Assembly (NCBI GenBank): GCA_004375785.1
Contig: SOKM01000171.1
Coordinates: forward strand, 1 to 16,735
DNA from: Candidatus Cloacimonadota bacterium
Lineage (GTDB): Bacteria > Hydrothermota > E44-bin80
DNA: 16,735 bases
Reading direction: 5' to 3'
Each line of letters starts with the position of its first letter. Position 1 is the stretch's first letter. The notes under the pieces are model-generated. The model saw only the letters and a list, made by a program, of their open reading frames with translations, was not told where the DNA came from and made no database searches. Made by a program: the position numbers and the translations under genes. This document shows, one piece after another, positions 1 through 7,678 of the stretch.

Positions 1-65
1 GGCTACCATGCAAAAATTCACATTTTGGCACAGTCTCTTTAGGTTGCGTGTGGGAAAGGTTGTTG

Positions 66-108
66 TAAATAAAAAGGGGGCAGTAGGTAAAATTATACCC
101 TCCTGCCC
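66..108 (-). terminator. Rho-independent terminator of the Spy-like gene
   Basis: On the minus strand, about 27 nt after the stop codon of the Spy-like gene, GGGCAG (103-108) pairs with CTGCCC (78-83). Inside this AGG/CCT and a further A-T pair or two continue the stem around a bulge and an AT-rich loop. The hairpin is followed directly by TTTTTATTTA (75-66). Stem plus T-tract in the right orientation and position makes this a convincing intrinsic terminator. Bases 1-65 hold nothing else I can support. Confidence 0.75.
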
Positions 109-134
109 TCTTTCACTTTGCAAACAAGTTGAAA

Positions 135-617
135 TTAATGTTTCATCTTTCCCTCATGATGCTCGTGATGCATTGAACCTTCTTTTTTGCATTCTTTTTT
201 GCATTTATGTTCTTTTCTCATACGATGTTCTCTCTTGAACTCCTCAAGTTTCTCCATCTGTTCGGTCGTAAGTGTCTTCTTCATTGCAATTCTCTGTTTA
301 ATCTTAAGAACCCATGCTTCTGTTTTCTTCTTCATAATTTCTTTGATAAGATTAATCGCCTTTCCTTCATCGGGTTTGTCCGCATCAAGCACCTCTCTCA
401 GGTCAATCTCCTTTAATTCCATATCAGCGCGTATCTTTATCATCTTCTTTTCCGTTGCAATCGAAAGGTCTTTCATCTTATCAATCTGTTCCTCAGAGAG
501 CCCTATTTCTTTGGCAAGTTTCTTATTCTTCCACAGTCCGTGAAATTCACCAAATGAAGATGATACCAAAAGGACTAAGAAGATTAAAGAAATTGTTACT
601 ATCAATATTTTTTTCAT
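135..617 (-). CDS. Spy/CpxP-like periplasmic LTXXQ protein with His-rich tail
   Basis: 160 aa. Residues 1-23 are a signal peptide (MKK, a hydrophobic run, cleavage near SSSFG), so the mature protein is exported. The mature part is almost all charged helix with two LTXXQ-type motifs, LSEEQ at 40-44 and LTTEQ at 116-120, the hallmark of the CpxP/Spy/CnrX-type fold. Spy acts as a periplasmic chaperone, CpxP as an envelope-stress modulator, and CnrX/ZraP-type members bind metal. The last 25 residues contain two Cys (139, 143) and a cluster of His (HHEHHEG), which favours metal binding; that is inference. The start is fixed by an excellent Shine-Dalgarno, GGAGGTG (632-626), 8 nt before the ATG. 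The gene is monocistronic: it ends at its own terminator and is divergent from lpxH. The precise role is unknown. Confidence 0.75.
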   Translation of the reverse strand: MKKILIVTISLIFLVLLVSSSFGEFHGLWKNKKLAKEIGLSEEQIDKMKDLSIATEKKMIKIRADMELKEIDLREVLDADKPDEGKAINLIKEIMKKKTEAWVLKIKQRIAMKKTLTTEQMEKLEEFKREHRMRKEHKCKKECKKEGSMHHEHHEGKMKH

Positions 618-728
618 TTTTTTTTCACCTCCTTCCAGTTATCGTTTATTTATATATTTAGAGTGTAAAAGGGCTAAAAGGTTTAAAAAAATAATGTAAG
701 TCTGACACTAATTTTGTTAATAAATTTC

Positions 729-756
729 TTGCATTTTTTTTTAATTGTGGTAGAAT
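729..756 (+). promoter_or_regulatory. Candidate sigma-70 promoter of lpxH, nearly leaderless
   Basis: TTGCAT (729-734), a 16-bp spacer and TAGAAT (751-756). The predicted +1 is about 763, which falls on the Met codons at 761 and 764. The ATG at 755 would then not be transcribed, so the real start would be 761 or 764. There is no Shine-Dalgarno in front of any of the three ATGs, consistent with leaderless translation. The -35 match is moderate. Confidence 0.45.
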
Positions 757-1495
757 GAATATGATGAAAGATATTATTTACTGTATTGCAGATGCTCATC
801 TTGGAATAGGAGATGAGGAAGAAGAAAGAAGGAAAGAAAAAAAACTAATAGCATTTTTTGATAAGGTAAAAAAAGAAAAAGCAGACCTTATTATTGTCGG
901 AGATTTATTTGACTTTTATTTTGAATATAAGAGTGTCATTCCCAGAAAATATTTTGATATCTTAGCCAAACTGAAAGAGATTATAAAAACTGGAGTGGGG
1001 GTATGGTTTGTTGCCGGGAACCATGATTTCTGGGTTGGTCCCTTTTTTGAAAAGGATATCGGTGTAAAAATATTCAAAAAATCTATGAAGTTCAAATTCT
1101 TCAATAAGAAAATCTTTATTGCACATGGTGACGGACTTGGAAGATTCGACCTCGGTCATCTACTTCTTCTTCTCCTTTTAAGACAGCCAAGCAATATTTT
1201 TCTTTTTTCCCTCCTGCATCCTAATATTGCGTATACTCTCGGAAGATGGGTTTCAAAACTGAGCAGGCGAAAATCATCGAACAAACATTTTACATTAGAG
1301 GGACATCCATTGAAGAGATTTGCAGAAAATATGTGGGAAAAGGATTATAATATAGTAATATTAGGACACATTCACTATCCTTATTTGGAAAAAAAGGAAG
1401 ACAAGGTTTTTGCTATCATCGGTGACTGGATAGAGAAATTTTCTTATATCAGAATATCAAAAAACGGCATTTCCCTCCATTATTTTAACAAATAG
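755..1495 (+). CDS. lpxH: UDP-2,3-diacylglucosamine diphosphatase (LpxH-type metallophosphoesterase)
   Basis: 246 aa calcineurin-like phosphoesterase. All metal-binding blocks are present in order: DAH (13-15), GDLFDF (49-54), GNHD (88-91), HGDG (124-127) and GHIH (204-207). The stretches GDLFDFYFEYK, GNHDFW, HGDGLG..D, LHPN and GDWI..F match the LpxH homologues of Bacteroidota-like genomes, which hydrolyse UDP-2,3-diacylglucosamine to lipid X on the inner face of the cytoplasmic membrane in lipid A synthesis. E. coli LpxH has GNRD where this has GNHD, so LpxH is assigned by overall similarity rather than by that residue. No other lpx gene is in the window. Three candidate Met codons lie at 755, 761 and 764; the promoter position favours 761 or 764. 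The gene converges with ftsX, with only 6 bp between the stop codons. Confidence 0.8.
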   Translation: MNMMKDIIYCIADAHLGIGDEEEERRKEKKLIAFFDKVKKEKADLIIVGDLFDFYFEYKSVIPRKYFDILAKLKEIIKTGVGVWFVAGNHDFWVGPFFEKDIGVKIFKKSMKFKFFNKKIFIAHGDGLGRFDLGHLLLLLLLRQPSNIFLFSLLHPNIAYTLGRWVSKLSRRKSSNKHFTLEGHPLKRFAENMWEKDYNIVILGHIHYPYLEKKEDKVFAIIGDWIEKFSYIRISKNGISLHYFNK

Positions 1496-1501
1496 ACTAT
1501 T

Positions 1502-2383
1502 CTATTTTCCTTTGGGGATTTCAGCACCTATCGGGGCACGAAGGTATCGTTTAACTGAGATATGACTACCAATATACCCCAGTATTGTTCCAAAAATTAT
1601 GACACTTATAAATAGTTCTCTTGTAAGCAGTATAAAATCACCCAATCTTGCAGCAAAAAAAATATAGATTCCGAAGAGAAGACCTGAAGCAACTGCACCT
1701 GCTAAGAAACCCTCAATTATTCCCTCAACAAGAAAGGGGCCAATAATAAATTTATTGTTAGCACCAACAAGTTCCATTATCTCAATCTGATCTCTTCTTG
1801 CAAAAACAGTTAATTTTATTGTATTTGCCACTACAAAAATAGAAGAAAGACTTATTATTATTCCAAGAATGAGATCAACGCCTACCAGAATTTTGATAAC
1901 CCTGTCAAGAATTTTTACCCATTCTTCGCCATACTTGATCTCTTCAATTCCTATCATTGCATCCACTTTATTTGAAAGATTTTCAAGATTGTCCGGATCT
2001 TTGAAACTCTCATACAATTTAATGTCAAATGAGGCAGGTAATGGATTTGTTTCAAGCGCTTCCAGCAGCTCTGAGTCTTCACCAAGTTCTTCTCTAAATT
2101 TTTCGAGTGCTTCTTGTTTGGATACAAAGATAACCTCTTTTACACCCATTAAGGAAGATATATCTCTTTTTAAGACTTCTATTTCATCCTGGGATAAATC
2201 ATCCTGCAAGAAAGCAGTGATTTGAACCTTTTCTTCAGCTTTATGTATTAAAAGAAAAAGGTTTACGGTTGAAATAAGAAACAGACCAAATATGAAAAGT
2301 GAGAAGAACATAACACCGAAGGTAACAACTGCCATCAGTTTATTTTTTGATAATCCTCTGAATGCTTCTTTAAGAATGAACAT
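1502..2383 (-). CDS. ftsX: Cell division protein FtsX (membrane subunit of FtsEX)
   Basis: 293 aa with the FtsX layout: a short cytoplasmic N-terminus, TM1 at about 18-46, an extracytoplasmic domain at about 47-160 containing the family motif NPLPASF (113-119), then TM2 (163-193), TM3 (214-245) and TM4 (257-274), and a short basic C-terminus. FtsX pairs with the FtsE ATPase; in characterised bacteria the complex signals across the membrane to activate peptidoglycan hydrolases at the division site. It starts 11 bp after the ftsE stop codon and has no visible Shine-Dalgarno (the spacer reads TTCATTGAATA), so it is probably translated by coupling to ftsE. No candidate hydrolase partner (EnvC or NlpD-like) is adjacent. 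Confidence 0.93.
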   Translation of the reverse strand: MFILKEAFRGLSKNKLMAVVTFGVMFFSLFIFGLFLISTVNLFLLIHKAEEKVQITAFLQDDLSQDEIEVLKRDISSLMGVKEVIFVSKQEALEKFREELGEDSELLEALETNPLPASFDIKLYESFKDPDNLENLSNKVDAMIGIEEIKYGEEWVKILDRVIKILVGVDLILGIIISLSSIFVVANTIKLTVFARRDQIEIMELVGANNKFIIGPFLVEGIIEGFLAGAVASGLLFGIYIFFAARLGDFILLTRELFISVIIFGTILGYIGSHISVKRYLRAPIGAEIPKGK

Positions 2384-2394
2384 TATTCAATGAA

Positions 2395-3093
2395 TTATAA
2401 TTTATCAAGAAATATCTCTTCTTTCAGGTAATCGCTCGTATCCTCGATGACCTCTCCCATTTTCAGTGCTATCTTTCTGTATGGACTTCTCTTGACGAGG
2501 GCTAATTCATGGGTAGCCATTATTACAGCGGTGCCTGAAGCATTTATGTCCTTTAGCAATGCAAGTATTTCCTTCGTGCTTTCCGGGTCAACATTTCCAG
2601 TTGGCTCATCAGCCAGAAGGATAAAAGGTTCCCTGACAAGTGCCCGTGCAATTGATACCCTTTGCTGTTCACCACCGGATAAATGATATGGTAACGAATC
2701 CCTTTTATGGCTCAGGTGTACATCAGCAAGTGTCTTTAATACCCTTTCCTTTATTTGTTTTTTAGGGGCTCCTGTTACCTGAAGGGCAAAGGCGACATTA
2801 TCAAAAGCATCCCTGTCTTGAAGAAGCTTAAAATCCTGAAAGATAACACCTATCTTTCTCCTCAGTAGTGGAATCTCCTTCCTTTTAATGGAAGAGGAAT
2901 GAAAACCAGCAACTATCACCTCTCCTTTTGTAGGAAAAAGGTCCATATACATAAGTCGCAAAAGTGTAGTCTTTCCACATCCGGAAGGACCTGTTACAAA
3001 GATGAATTCGCCTTTTTCGATTTTTAGATTTATATCTTTCAGTCCATACCACTCTTTGCGAAAAATTACATCTGTATCGTATATCTGTATCAT
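2395..3093 (-). CDS. ftsE: Cell division ATP-binding protein FtsE
   Basis: 232 aa ABC ATPase. Walker A GPSGCGKTT at 35-43, Q-loop Q86, signature LSGGEQQR at 138-145, Walker B LLADEPTGNVDP at 159-170 and switch His195. The DEPTGNVDP variant, the size and the adjacent ftsX identify it as FtsE rather than a LolD or MacB-type ATPase. It drives FtsX on the cytoplasmic face of the membrane during division. The first gene of the ftsEX operon. No Shine-Dalgarno precedes the ATG. Instead a TTGACA/TAGTGT promoter places the predicted transcription start about 2 nt before the ATG, so the message is expected to be leaderless. Confidence 0.95.
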   Translation of the reverse strand: MIQIYDTDVIFRKEWYGLKDINLKIEKGEFIFVTGPSGCGKTTLLRLMYMDLFPTKGEVIVAGFHSSSIKRKEIPLLRRKIGVIFQDFKLLQDRDAFDNVAFALQVTGAPKKQIKERVLKTLADVHLSHKRDSLPYHLSGGEQQRVSIARALVREPFILLADEPTGNVDPESTKEILALLKDINASGTAVIMATHELALVKRSPYRKIALKMGEVIEDTSDYLKEEIFLDKL

Positions 3094-3101
3094 TACGCTT
3101 C

Positions 3102-3130
3102 ACACTACACTAATTTTTTTCTTTTGTCAA
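3102..3130 (-). promoter_or_regulatory. Sigma-70 promoter of ftsE (leaderless)
   Basis: Minus strand TTGACA (3130-3125), 17-bp spacer, TAGTGT (3107-3102). The predicted +1 near 3095 is about 2 nt from the ftsE ATG at 3093. Immediately upstream lies the three-unit NCTTTGTG array. Confidence 0.7.
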
Positions 3131-3166
3131 GAAAATTTTGCCACAAAGCCACAAAGACACAAAGAT
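3131..3166 (-). repeat. Promoter-linked 8-bp array, copy 1 (upstream of ftsE)
   Basis: Three CTTTGTG heptamers at exactly 8-bp spacing (plus-strand CACAAAG at 3142-3148, 3150-3156, 3158-3164), followed on the minus strand by GCAAAATTTTC and then the -35 box TTGACA. The same arrangement is found upstream of the transglutaminase gene (7679-7711) and nadB (9229-9265). Confidence 0.85.
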
Positions 3167-3180
3167 TTATTTTAATATTT

Positions 3181-3208
3181 GGTAGCCGCAGGCTTTAGCC
3201 TGCGAAAG
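3181..3208. repeat. Short GC-rich hairpin repeat
   Basis: GGTAGC followed by CGCAGGC-TTTA-GCCTGCG, a perfect 7-bp stem with a 4-nt loop. It is much more GC-rich than its surroundings and stands next to the larger inverted repeat that starts at 3211. The first seven bases of the window (ggctacc) are the complement of its GGTAGCC start, so another copy may lie just outside; that is weak. No T-tract follows on either strand, so a terminator role is doubtful. Confidence 0.55.
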
Positions 3209-3210
3209 GG

Positions 3211-3313
3211 TGTCATTGCGAGTTTGTCTCCTCGCTTTGCTTATCCGAAGCAATCTCATACTCGCTTTCAGTCAATATGAGATTGCCACGTCGCTTCGCT
3301 CCTCGCAATGACA
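3211..3313. repeat. REP/MITE-like nested inverted repeat
   Basis: Outer arms TGTCATTGCGAG (3211-3222) and CTCGCAATGACA (3302-3313) are perfect 12-bp complements. Inner arms CAATCTCATA (3251-3260) and TATGAGATTG (3276-3285) are perfect 10-bp complements. Between them are the imperfect pair CTCGCTTTGCTTATCCGAAG and CGTCGCTTCGCTCCTCG. The whole resembles the dispersed CATTGCGAG...GCAATCTC repeats seen in many bacterial genomes. It lies between the end of the second transglutaminase-like gene and the ftsE promoter. A fragment of the same arm (TCATTGCGAG) recurs at 5511-5520. No transposase is present. Confidence 0.8.
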
Positions 3314-3328
3314 GTGTGAAGGTGAAAT

Positions 3329-3370
3329 ATGAAATTAATCTGCGTTTACCTACGGTTAGAATAATTTCAT
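3329..3370. repeat. 9-bp inverted repeat after the DUF3857 gene
   Basis: ATGAAATTA (3329-3337) and TAATTTCAT (3362-3370) are exact complements separated by 24 nt. It begins 3 nt past the stop codon of the gene ending at 3374. The arms are AT-rich and no T-run follows, so it is at best a weak terminator or an mRNA 3'-end stabiliser. Confidence 0.35.
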
Positions 3371-3373
3371 GTA

Positions 3374-5488
3374 TTATTTTCGCTTCAGAACTATGATTTC
3401 GTTCGTTACTTCAGCCATAACCTGCAAGCAGGTTTTGTAGTCTTCATATTTTGATGGGTCTAAAAGGAGTGCTTTTCGTTTGAAATAGTCTCGATAAACA
3501 ACCTTATTATCCTTATAGGAGAATTCCGAAGAAAAGGTAATGAAATCTTTTTTGAAATTTCGAGCTCTTCCTATATGATATACGGAGAACCCGTCAGGAA
3601 AAACAAATTCTATCCTGTGCTCTGTAATATTATATGTATTAAAAAAAAGAGGAAGTTTCCTTTCACTGGCACCTACAGAAGCGGCAGAATAATCGATTTC
3701 AGGTAGAGTAACAAACAGAAAGTCACCCGCGAGAAAAGCAAAGTTTTTTATTCTGTAACGAACAGAAAGTGTAACTTCCCTGGTTAGGTCAGTAAGAGGG
3801 GATAAAACATAGTCAATAAGTTTTGCCCCGGGGTAGATTAAAGAGACGTCCTCCTCAAGCCTTTTCCTTATCTCTTCCTCTTTCATCTCTTTCAGTCGCC
3901 TGAAATTGATACCATATTTACCACCGAGCTCTTCACTTTTTTTGATTTCACAGGAGCCATCCGCTTTGATATTAACGCTCATCTCTACAGTTTTTTTTTC
4001 ATTATCCTGCAAAGGGATTCTAACAAACTCTCCTTCTGTTCCAAGAACCAATCCTTTCTCTCCCTGAATTTCTTCACTGATATATCCTTTTGTGTATGTA
4101 TCTTCTCTTGGATCAAGAAAGATACTATCACCATCGATAATTACAAGAAGAAGTGCATAGGTGAACTGTTGTGGTGAAGGAACCTCTTTCACAAATCTTC
4201 CTACTTCCTTAGACCTGGTGAGAACAATATAATTTTGGATGCCACTTTTCTTCAGTAGTCCATATAGAAAATAAGTCTTATCAAGACTGTTTGCATATTT
4301 GGTTTTATATACAGTCTTGAGAGTCTTTGGAACGGGTATGGTTGCAGAGAGAGGCACTGGTGCAAACCGTATTTCCTTACATACAAGGTTATAAAGGGAA
4401 TCAAGTATGATGGAGGTTTCTTGACTTTTAATGTTTTCAAGTCTCTGAAGAATCTTTTCTGTATAAATTAAACTGTCTTTTATCGAAGAAGATAGAAGCA
4501 AATCAACATCCTGCCAGGACATCGAATCTGCAAAAGTCAATCTCGGAAAGATATCCTTAAAAGGTGGAGCAAGGTTTTCTTTTTTTCTGCCTTTTTCATT
4601 TTTCAGAACCCATACATATTTGATGCACTTTTTCGTTCTTTTTATCTCTGGTTCGGGCAAACCTTCTGTCTTGTACAAAATTTTCTTATCAATGGGAAAA
4701 TTGAGAATAACAGAATCTACCTTTGTTGGTTGCCATCCTGCAAAATTCAGACTTGCAAAAAATGGTCTTTTAGGTTCACTCTTTTTTACAATACTGTAGG
4801 AATAATCAAGAAAAGAACCTATTCGGGATTCCGGAATTGCAAACTTCTTCTGCCTCAGTTCATTGTAAAGTAAAAAATTGCGAAAGTAAGGAGCATCCTC
4901 AATTGCATTTTCTCGAATGGATACAATATCGCCTTTCTCTGTTATACCCCTTGCAAAGAGTAGTCTTGCAGTCTCAGTGCTTGACAGATATGTGAATCTC
5001 TGATTTGCAATAGATTTTCCTCTCTCTTTCAGAACCCTGTTTATTACCCTTGTCTCCTCAGTAATCCTTCCATCTTCTGATAGTGAGAATTCCCTTTTTC
5101 TTAAAAGGACTACATATCCGCCCTCCTGATACCATTCTTCCTCTTTTTGGTTTAATGTTTTTTTCAGTAAAGGGTCATCAATGTCATCTTTTATAACCCA
5201 GGAGTCACCCTTTCTCTTTCGCGTGCGGTCTATACTGCTGATAAGAGAGGAATGAAATCTGAGGATTGAATCCTGGGTCCGGAAGAAAAGGGTGTCTCCT
5301 CTCCATTCTATAAGCTCCCCCGCATATTCCTCACCGCTCTTGAGATAGATATTGTCCCTTTTACCCATTCTAACACTTTTTGAAAGAGAGCAGGAGAGGA
5401 AAATGGTTAAAATGAGAAATAACCACAGAAGCTCTGATTTACCACTTTTTTTCCACCATTTAGGCATTCGTATTTTAACCTTTATCAT
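3374..5488 (-). CDS. DUF3857/transglutaminase-like exported protein, triad degenerate
   Basis: 704 aa. The N-terminus has a basic stretch and a hydrophobic segment at about 20-33 ending in LSCS, so it is exported; a lipoprotein attachment at Cys33 is possible but the box is not consensus. The middle (about 120-300) resembles the DUF3857 beta-rich domain and 350-470 the transglutaminase-like fold, with a C-terminal beta domain after that. Aligned with its neighbour, the catalytic Cys is Ser401 (YANSLDK against YGDCTDK) and the His is Tyr444 (FTYALL), while Asp459 (FLDP) is kept. It is therefore predicted not to be an active transglutaminase or protease. It starts 48 bp after its paralogue and is probably co-transcribed. 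ATG 5488 has no good ribosome site; Met8 at 5467 is an alternative. The biological role is unknown. Confidence 0.7.
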   Translation of the reverse strand: MIKVKIRMPKWWKKSGKSELLWLFLILTIFLSCSLSKSVRMGKRDNIYLKSGEEYAGELIEWRGDTLFFRTQDSILRFHSSLISSIDRTRKRKGDSWVIKDDIDDPLLKKTLNQKEEEWYQEGGYVVLLRKREFSLSEDGRITEETRVINRVLKERGKSIANQRFTYLSSTETARLLFARGITEKGDIVSIRENAIEDAPYFRNFLLYNELRQKKFAIPESRIGSFLDYSYSIVKKSEPKRPFFASLNFAGWQPTKVDSVILNFPIDKKILYKTEGLPEPEIKRTKKCIKYVWVLKNEKGRKKENLAPPFKDIFPRLTFADSMSWQDVDLLLSSSIKDSLIYTEKILQRLENIKSQETSIILDSLYNLVCKEIRFAPVPLSATIPVPKTLKTVYKTKYANSLDKTYFLYGLLKKSGIQNYIVLTRSKEVGRFVKEVPSPQQFTYALLLVIIDGDSIFLDPREDTYTKGYISEEIQGEKGLVLGTEGEFVRIPLQDNEKKTVEMSVNIKADGSCEIKKSEELGGKYGINFRRLKEMKEEEIRKRLEEDVSLIYPGAKLIDYVLSPLTDLTREVTLSVRYRIKNFAFLAGDFLFVTLPEIDYSAASVGASERKLPLFFNTYNITEHRIEFVFPDGFSVYHIGRARNFKKDFITFSSEFSYKDNKVVYRDYFKRKALLLDPSKYEDYKTCLQVMAEVTNEIIVLKRK

Positions 5489-5510
5489 TCTTAATGTTAT
5501 TAGTTATTCG

Positions 5511-5543
5511 TCATTGCGAGCCATGTACCATACGGTTCATGGC
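5511..5543. repeat. Repeat fragment plus ACCATACGGT-loop hairpin between paralogues
   Basis: TCATTGCGAG (5511-5520) is an arm of the 3211-3313 repeat. It runs into the hairpin GCCATG (5520-5525), loop TACCATACGGTT, CATGGC (5538-5543). The hairpin overlaps the stop codon of the upstream gene (5537-5539), so that gene's last codons are repeat-derived. The loop sequence recurs in reverse complement at 7755-7766 with a different stem. Confidence 0.65.
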
Positions 5544-7639
5544 GAGTATGGTCTGTTGTTTGTAATTTCTTGAAAAACGATTTTCTTCTTTGCAAAGAGT
5601 GATATTTTTGTAAGGAACTCCTTATAATTTTTATATTCTGAAGCAGGAACTACCCTCTTATATCTTTTGAAATCATCCCGGAAATTCAATATGTTTCCTT
5701 CGTTTGTGTATAGTGCAGTATAGCTAACTCTGAGTTCTTTATCACCTGTCCAGTTTGATAAATCAATCTTCTCAGGCAGGTAAGCAATCGTGAGGTTTTC
5801 TGGAAATGTGATTGTGTAAGAGTTTATAATCCCCTCAGAGGTAGCATAATTTAAGGGATACTTTCTTTCACTGAGACATACTTCTTTAAATGTGTATCTG
5901 TCGATAAGTTCCGGTAGTTCAAATAACAGTGGGTCCCCTGTCTTCTTAATATAATCCTTTAATTTATACTTCAAAACCATCCCAAAAGGTTTAGAAAGAG
6001 CGTTGACATTCTCAAGGGAAAAATCAACAAGTTCAGAATATGGTGATACATCGTGTATCATTTCTTCAAAGGCTTCCTTTATCTCATCATCTTTTTTGCG
6101 TTCCCAGTACCACCTTAACCAGTCTTCCCAGTCACCGGTATAATGTGCTTTGAATGTTACAATACAATCAAGGGATGAAATCTTAATTTCATATTCATAC
6201 CTTCTTTCATTTTCTGAGGGGGGTGGAATTGGAGTTTTTTCTATTGTTCTTTTAATTGCATTAACTGCATAAACATCATGGTCAGCTGACCAGTAAGAAG
6301 GATAGCGGGAAGTCGTGCCTGTTGCATCAAGGTATATACTCTTTGAATCTACCTCTACCTCGTTGATACAATGGTTTCCATAATAACAAGGAACCTCTGT
6401 GATGAGTGTAGGAACGTCGTCGTTTGTGCCTATATAGACAGGATATGCCTTTATGGCAACGGCTCGTAGTAAAGTAGCAAGAAGTATTGCTTTATCAGTA
6501 CAGTCGCCGTATCCTTTTTCGAGTGTCTCCTCCGCAGGATGACCAGAAACACCGGATGCTGCTCCTCCTTTTATACAGATGTATCTCACATTTCTCTGAA
6601 CAAAATGGTAGAGTTTAGCAACCTTTTCTTCCTCTGTCGTCGCACCTTCCGTTATCTTTTCGGCAAGTTCTTTAATCTCTTCTGTTACCCTCATTCTTGT
6701 CAATTGAAAATCACTGTACCAGTCAAAGATAACATCCCAGGATTTAACGTTAGAAACCTCTATTCTTGGAACAACCTCACCAAGTGGCGGCATTTCAGGT
6801 TCTCTGATTATCGGTTCTATATTCTCCATTTCCCAACCGTAATACTTGTATCCGTCTTTTTCAGAGAAAACGCTAAGGAAATTTGCTTCGTTTATGTTTC
6901 TTTTACCTACTGTGAGGGAAAGGGATTCTGGAATTGCTACCATTAATCTGGAAAGGTCTACAGGTTCTGTCGTCTGAAAATAGTGGTCAATATTTAAGAT
7001 TTTTTTATTCCATGGATTAAATACCTCTTCAGTGTATTCATACTCAATAATATCCCCAATAGAAACATTGGGAAGTTCAAACTGAACAGATTTGCCCTTC
7101 TCAAAGAAGACCATCCCTGATTTCGGTTTTACAATCTTTATATCCTCTTCCGGAAGATTATAGATAGTTCCATCAGGCTTTATTGTCCTTGCAAGCACAA
7201 CCTTTATTCTGCTCCTCTCCTCCTCAAAATATAATTTTACATTTGCCCATCTCTTCTTTGAATTTTTGAGAATCATGGCAGCAAAATGGTACTCATATCT
7301 TCTTGTGCCATCAGGACGAAGGAGGATTTCGTCATCATCGATTAAGATGATTCCACCCGCATCGGGATATTTCCTTTCGAGCCTATTGGCCTCATTTATG
7401 ATTTCCTTTACATCCTCTTGAATTGAACCATTCACCTCATCAGTTTTTTCCTTCATAAAAAGGATATTCATAACATCTTTCATTGAAATGACGGTATCTT
7501 CAAGAAAGACCTGAGCTTTCTTTATCTCGATAGAACCGCTCTTCTTTGAAGTTCCATCAAACAGTTCTACCTTCCAGAGCTCTCTCTCTGTTCCAGATAC
7601 AAAAGATGAGAGAAACAGAACAAACAATATCATTTTCAT
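5537..7639 (-). CDS. DUF3857/transglutaminase-like exported protein, triad intact
   Basis: 700 aa from the start chosen here, ATG at 7639 (MKMILF). A longer reading frame opens at 7699, but its first 20 residues run through a consensus promoter (7650-7678) and look nothing like a protein start, while MKMILFVLFLSSFVSG is a normal signal peptide (about residues 1-16). DUF3857 occupies roughly residues 90-290 and the transglutaminase-like domain about 310-450, with a complete triad Cys380 (GYGDCTDKA), His423 (GNHC) and Asp438 (YLDAT). A beta-rich C-terminal region follows. Such proteins are common in Bacteroidota-like genomes; whether they cross-link, cleave or only bind is unknown. The gene is followed after 48 bp by its degenerate paralogue. 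The last residues (PYSP) and the stop codon come from a repeat hairpin. Confidence 0.8.
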   Translation of the reverse strand: MKMILFVLFLSSFVSGTERELWKVELFDGTSKKSGSIEIKKAQVFLEDTVISMKDVMNILFMKEKTDEVNGSIQEDVKEIINEANRLERKYPDAGGIILIDDDEILLRPDGTRRYEYHFAAMILKNSKKRWANVKLYFEEERSRIKVVLARTIKPDGTIYNLPEEDIKIVKPKSGMVFFEKGKSVQFELPNVSIGDIIEYEYTEEVFNPWNKKILNIDHYFQTTEPVDLSRLMVAIPESLSLTVGKRNINEANFLSVFSEKDGYKYYGWEMENIEPIIREPEMPPLGEVVPRIEVSNVKSWDVIFDWYSDFQLTRMRVTEEIKELAEKITEGATTEEEKVAKLYHFVQRNVRYICIKGGAASGVSGHPAEETLEKGYGDCTDKAILLATLLRAVAIKAYPVYIGTNDDVPTLITEVPCYYGNHCINEVEVDSKSIYLDATGTTSRYPSYWSADHDVYAVNAIKRTIEKTPIPPPSENERRYEYEIKISSLDCIVTFKAHYTGDWEDWLRWYWERKKDDEIKEAFEEMIHDVSPYSELVDFSLENVNALSKPFGMVLKYKLKDYIKKTGDPLLFELPELIDRYTFKEVCLSERKYPLNYATSEGIINSYTITFPENLTIAYLPEKIDLSNWTGDKELRVSYTALYTNEGNILNFRDDFKRYKRVVPASEYKNYKEFLTKISLFAKKKIVFQEITNNRPYSP

Positions 7640-7649
7640 AGCAAGAGGA

Positions 7650-7678
7650 ATTATAGTCAATTTTTCAAAAAAAGTCAA
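7650..7678 (-). promoter_or_regulatory. Consensus sigma-70 promoter of the transglutaminase operon
   Basis: Minus strand TTGACT (7678-7673), exactly 17 bp, TATAAT (7655-7650). The predicted +1 near 7643 is 4 nt from the ATG at 7639, and no Shine-Dalgarno is present (TCCTCTTGCT), so a leaderless or near-leaderless mRNA is expected. This promoter decides the start codon of the gene. Confidence 0.85.

Noticed and set aside
25..50. TTGGCAC...TTGC as a sigma-54 promoter at the left edge
   Set aside because: The GG to GC distance is far too long for a -24/-12 promoter.
187..543. 118-codon plus-strand frame
   Set aside because: It is antisense to the Spy-like gene, which has signal peptide, motifs, Shine-Dalgarno and terminator.
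3131..3142. GTGGCA at the end of the 8-bp arrays as a sigma-54 -24 element
   Set aside because: No GC at the -12 position in any of the three copies; a sigma-70 -35 box follows instead.
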